Origin: Dermatemys mawii
Taxonomy: Eukaryota; Chordata; Testudines; Dermatemydidae
NCBI GenBank assembly: GCA_007922305.1
Contig: ML677342.1
Location: 1,032,950-1,096,949 of the forward strand
Length of the DNA stretch: 64,000 nucleotides
Reading direction: 5' to 3'
A model generated the notes under the pieces. The model saw only the letters and a program-made list of their open reading frames with translations. It searched no databases and had not been told where the DNA came from. The translations under genes and the position numbers were made by a program. Below, one piece after another: positions 59,346 through 64,000 of this stretch. Every line of letters starts with the position of its first letter. The first letter of the stretch is position 1.

Positions 59346-59634
59346 CAAGACTTGCAGCTTTGTACAGACTAGGAAAAAGAGACTTGGGCAACATATTCAT
59401 AAGCTACACCTACCTTGTTTCTGGACATGGTTCCACACATATGGTTGTGCGAGAACCCACTTACCATCCATATTTAAATCCCAGAAAAATAGGTTTCAAG
59501 ACATATTTGGGGAAAGAACATTAGCAGACCTGAGGAGTGTGGGTATGAATACGCCTTGGGTGATGGCATGGCCCCATACCCATGACCGTATGTAATGTGA
59601 ACAGGGCTAGAGGGAGTGTTCTGTATTCTGAGTT

Positions 59635-59703
59635 CAGGAGTTATTCACGTAACTGGAATAGTTGTATCTTGGGTCGATCTACACAAGTAGTGAAGACAAG
59701 CTC
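59635..59703 (+). mobile_element. Truncated Harbinger-type MITE (3' end)
   Basis: TTATTCACGTAACTGGAATA and the ending AAGTAGTGAAGACAAGCTC match the right part of the copies at 41823 and 44394. The left end is missing. Confidence 0.55.
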
Positions 59704-61721
59704 AAAAATAGGAGATGATCTTCAAAAACAAACAAAAAATAAGCCAACAGGTGTCAGCAAAGACCATGGAACAAGTATCAGATCAAATCACAGTAACAGC
59801 GTATGCTGCACTCCTGATAAATCCCTGTTTTGTTTTTTAAATTTCTTTCAAAAGATCTTGAGATCCTATTTGTGATCAGTTAACTCAGAATCCAGAATAT
59901 CACATCTATGAATTGTTTGAGTTGAATTACTTTCAATAGAAAAAGCAAGAAATCCCTTAGAGGTAATGTCAGTTCCATCCAAATGAATTGTCCAGCCACC
60001 CTATAATCCAAGTGAGGTCTTTTGTGGATTTTAAAAATGCTATTGATTTTTTTTTTTTTTAAAAAAAACAAACTTGCAGTGAACAGAGCTTTTAGAAAGA
60101 CCATTCAGCTTTTTTGGGGGGGGTTGTGTTGTTTTTTTGTCACCAGTGCTGAAGTAAACTTGTGTCCGAGAGCAGTATGTCAAAATGTTCCTTTGCATCT
60201 TTCATTGTTACTTATTGGCAGGTTTGTCACTGAAGAGTCAAAATAAAGCTCATTCGACCAAAGCTATGGCAGCAATACTAGCAAGCCTTGAGTCAATCCT
60301 ACCACTTGAGATTTGCTGCGGGGCAGTCAGTTGGAATGCATTGTGCATTTTTCACTGAACATTGTTGCCCTAATACTGCAAATTAAAAATTTGTGGGCTG
60401 ATTTCTATGTGGTAAAAGAGCTATTCAGTTATTTATTTTAAATGCTTATCTTCAGTTAGGACACACATCTTGTTAAACAATAAATCCATAACTTGGATGG
60501 GATTTTGTGTTAGTGGGTTTTATACTTGTTTTTTTTCAAACTTTAAAAGATGAAACATCTAACCTGCGTATTCTGCCTTGAATTCTCTGTAGTTTTGAAA
60601 GTTAAACCTGAGGTTGAACTTGAATTCCTGAAAATAGTGTCCTTCATAGATCCATTAATGTTTGATTTTCTTAAGAGTTTAGATTACTATAGAGCTGTAA
60701 GTTACTAGGTCAAGATAAAACTGACAGTTGGAAACATTTGAGAAGCCTGGAGAGAGTGAAAACTGATCTTTCTGTGCATGTACAGAGTCAGCTAGCAAAA
60801 TGTTACTTTAGGAAGGTCCACTTATAGGTAGATGGTCATGATTTCACATATATGTGGAATTATCAGCCAAGACAATATTGTTGAGCATGTACAAGTATTT
60901 TTTTATTATGTGATGGTCTCACAGTATGAGAATGTATATTTGATCATTCACGTTTAGTAGTTTGAGTGCTTTTTCTAACAGAAAAAAAATCTTAAATTTT
61001 CATTTAGTTCAACTCAAAGCATAGTAAATCATGTTTGAATTAATTATTTTAAAGATAGAAATAGTCAATTCAATATTTTGAACAGTACCTTCTTGAGGCA
61101 GTTTATTTTAATTGTAATTTCCCTCATTTTTTAAAAATTTCCCTCATATTTGTTTAGGAAATTAAATTTGCATTACAGTTTATTAGCCATAAGTAGGCTT
61201 GGAAGGATTAGTGTTTTATCACTAAATGTTGAGAAACGTTGATTTCATTGCACATATATAAACTGATATAAATACATTTCTATTCATAATAATTGAAATG
61301 TACAGATAGGCAAAATAAGACAAATGCTGCTTGAGAATTTGATTTTTTGGATATTTACATTGTATAATTTGGCATATGATGCTGACAATTTCTTTTAACA
61401 GTTATAAACCTTTAACTTTTAAATAACATCATCTATTGTAATTAAATAATTATGTAATGATCCCCTCCCATAATTTTGCAGAATATGAATATTTTTATTT
61501 GAAAAAAAGGTTAAAATAAACATTGATATTATTTGTCAAGTATACAAAAGCAAAAATCAAATTCTGCCAAACCTAGCAGAAAGAAACTGTTACCCGAGTT
61601 ATTTATGGATACGTAGAGAGGTAAAGCAAGAATAACAATCTGGAAAATACCATAAGTATGAATGATTTGTTAGGTTTTATTTCCAATCTTATGTATCTAT
61701 TATTTGCCCAGTTCTTTGGAG

Positions 61722-61932
61722 CAGTGGTGAGCAACCTGAAACCCATCAGTGTAATCCTCTGGCGGGCCATGAGACAGTGTTTACATTGACCATCTACAGG
61801 CATGGCCACACACAGCTCCCGGTGGCCGTGGTTCACCATTCCCGGCCATTGGGAGCCATGACATGCAGCGGCCAACATGTCTCTACGCCCCACACCGCTT
61901 CCCACAGCTCCTGTTGGCTGGGAATGGTGAGC
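61722..61932. mobile_element. Truncated hAT-type MITE
   Basis: It begins CAGTGGTGAGCAACCTG, a diverged relative of the end at 6664 (CAGGGATCAGCAACC). GTTTACATTGACC, CGGCCATTGGGAGC and GCTTCCCACAGCTCC fit the inside of that family. The right inverted repeat is absent. Confidence 0.6.
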
Positions 61933-64000
61933 TGTTGCCACTGAGTGTCAGAGTCATAGACTTTAAGATCAGAAGGGATCATTATGATTATATAGTTTTC
62001 TCACAAGGTCCATTTCAGTCCCCAAAATGACCTGACATATTCTTGGAAACAGAAGTCTCCTATCCATTGAATGCATATAATATAGCCAATATGGCTCATC
62101 CTTGACCTTGAGTGATGATGGTTTATTTTTGTAATGTAAACACTTTTCCACAAGGAACATGACAAAGGCCAACTTATTTTATGTAGACCTGTGAAAAGTC
62201 ATCAACTGGTAAATGATTTCCAGTAACTGCTGACCTGTTCCCATTGTTTGAACAAATGGGATAGAGATAAAAGGCTCTATATCCTGTTTCCACTTCCCTC
62301 CTCGAGGACTATATAGTATCTTTGTTATAATTTTAGCAGTGGATTTTCTTTAACAAAACACTGGCATGTTCACAAGGCTGGGGAGGCCTTTTTAATTTAT
62401 TTATTTAATTTTTGCCTTTTTTTTGTTGTTGTTTCTTGCTGGACTTTCGAACTTTCTGTTACATGTTAAATTCTAGTTGGTAGACTTGCTGCGGTTGGTT
62501 TTGAAAATAGGAATATACTTGAGAGAAAACAGAATTCATGATGTACTGGATGTAAATCAAAGCATGAAAGGGGGTGTGCTATCAAGGCTCAGTGCACTTC
62601 ATTGCATGGCATGGATTTTTGACATGGTATATATACTGTAACAGCTTCTCTGGAGTATCATGTAGGTGTTCTAAAACAAATCATTCAGGTATGATGTATA
62701 TTGCTCATCTATATTTTGGAAGAGTTCACCAGAAGAGTAGAGAGATCTTTCTTTCGGTATGTGATAATTCATTTACTTTAATTATTTAAAAAATTAGGAT
62801 TTCAGGGTTTTTTATTATAACATAAGCCATTATCAGAGCTCTCTTTCTATTTTGTGTACACACTTTTGGCTGCCATTTTTTTTCAGATTGTGTTGTTATT
62901 TAATGCTCTTCAAACCTTACTATACCTTCACTATATTGTGGTGTCTAGTTTGTATTTTTTTGCTCTCATAATTTACATTGAGCCTCCAATACTTAAGGAC
63001 ATGAGTAGTTCTATTGACTTCAGTGGGACTACTCGCATGCTTAAATACCTCTCTGATTTGACCCTTAGTCCCTAATTTCTCTTTTGGTTTAGCCAAAAAT
63101 ATGGTTGTCCAATGCAATGGGAAGACAATCTACTCCCCTCTTCCCCACCTTAGCCCTAAGATGAGAGGAAGATGGCAGGATCTCTGCAGTGGTTCTGGGA
63201 CAGATTAATGGAGTTGGGGGTTGATGATAGCCCTCCACCAGGTGGAATGATTACAAAGAGGGTGATCTGCACTGGACAAGTTATTGTTGGATAGTTCCCT
63301 GATACGTTACTTAACAAAGTTGTGGCCTAGTTAACCACATCCCAGGTGTCTTGTCTTTCCTGGGACAAGGAGTTTTGACCTTTAAAGTCTAATTGAGACC
63401 ATTTAAAATCTAACATTAATCACAGGCATTTTTTCAACGTTTTACCTTAAAGGAAGAAAAGGATAAAATAATTAAATATTTTTAAATCTTGTCAATTTTA
63501 TGTTGCACAATTACATGCTACCTGAAATTACAAAAAATCAGAAAATGCAGAAGTTAAAGTTCCAGCTACTGTATAAAGTTAGATCAGCAGCGTTATATGT
63601 ACTTTCAGCTGTATTCTCCACTTAAGGCAAGTATATATTAATATCCCAACAAGAACCTTTTGCAAAGCCAGCAAATCTGCTCATTGTAATAATACTCCTA
63701 AATAATTATTAGGTTGCCTATCATCTCCTAAAGTACCCTCCTTCCTACCCACTGTAGTGGCATGATGAGGTGTCACTGCTTATCAGTGATCTCTAGCTAC
63801 CAGAATGATGCCTGGGGCCTGTTGGAAGCCGGCACAGTTTAGAGTAGACAGTCTGGTCTTATCCATACTGGGACACCTGCCCAGTGTTGAGCAGACCAAA
63901 GATCAGAGTACTACTTTCCACTGCAGTCTTCCATCAGATAGTCTGGCCCATGATATATTTGATTACTGCTTTTTTTCTGGTTAAACATATACATTCCTTT

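Larger units (their letters stand above)
50518..64000 (+). other. Intron 4 of ARB2A (partial)
   Basis: The intron runs past the window edge. It holds a Tigger MITE, a foldback tRNA-like SINE, a Harbinger-type MITE, a 1.1-kb solo LTR and truncated MITEs listed separately. An orphan right end, GTGTAGACATACCC followed by TTA, lies at 58277-58293. The stretches 51067-52530, 52664-55857, 57551-59224 and 61933-64000 otherwise hold nothing I can assign beyond the CAGTGGGACTACTCGCATGC motif near 63021, which recurs in sauropsid genomes. Confidence 0.75.

Noticed and set aside
50518..64000. Next ARB2A coding exon
   Set aside because: I looked for the conserved continuation after EALGE and did not find it; the exon is presumably beyond the window.
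1..64000. CRISPR arrays, operons, rRNA or functional tRNA genes
   Set aside because: The window is vertebrate DNA; the only tRNA-like sequences are parts of SINEs and no spaced identical repeats occur.

Overview
The window is eukaryotic chromosomal DNA from a reptile, most likely a turtle. Short exons with GT/AG splice sites are spread over tens of kilobases. The AT-rich background holds one CpG island and many interspersed repeats of kinds I know from turtle genomes: CR1, hAT and Harbinger MITEs, Penelope-like ends, a DIRS-like fragment, and ERV-type solo LTRs that start TGTGATGGG or TGTGAC. Nothing bacterial is present. Repeat families and the species group are named from memory of consensus sequences; no search was run.

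Host genes, all on the + strand. One terminal coding exon at 9086-9206 encodes 39 residues and then a stop. By position it is probably the 3' end of KIAA0825, the upstream neighbour of ARB2A in vertebrates. About 10 kb further on, a CpG island (about 19.40-20.33 kb) with ETS-type sites and a CAG|GTATGT donor is the probable promoter and non-coding first exon of ARB2A (FAM172A). Coding exons of ARB2A follow at 39612-39735, 44870-44971 and 50417-50517. They join in frame into the first 103 residues of the protein. The rest of the gene lies beyond the right edge.

Transposon landscape. Intron 1 of ARB2A carries the most striking object, a complete 4.35-kb two-gene PIF/Harbinger transposon (26253-30599). 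It has matching terminal inverted repeats, subterminal AGCGCTAT palindromes, a spliced Myb/SANT-like gene on + and an intact DDE transposase gene on -. The two genes converge on back-to-back poly(A) signals. Seven short MITEs across the window share its GGNNNNGTCTACAC-type ends and are flanked by 3-bp T-N-A target duplications, so they look like non-autonomous relatives. Introns 2-4 hold further hAT and mariner-type MITEs with readable target duplications, three LTRs, and a 1.6-kb foldback hAT element with two inverted transposase C-terminal remnants.

Other points of interest are a pair of hairpins at 22680-22865 (one perfect, one paired entirely if G-U wobbles are allowed), a weak-then-strong pair of in-frame start codons in ARB2A that would switch a hydrophobic leader on or off, and a nested insertion at 4963-5636. 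A 400-base assembly gap lies at 48043-48442.
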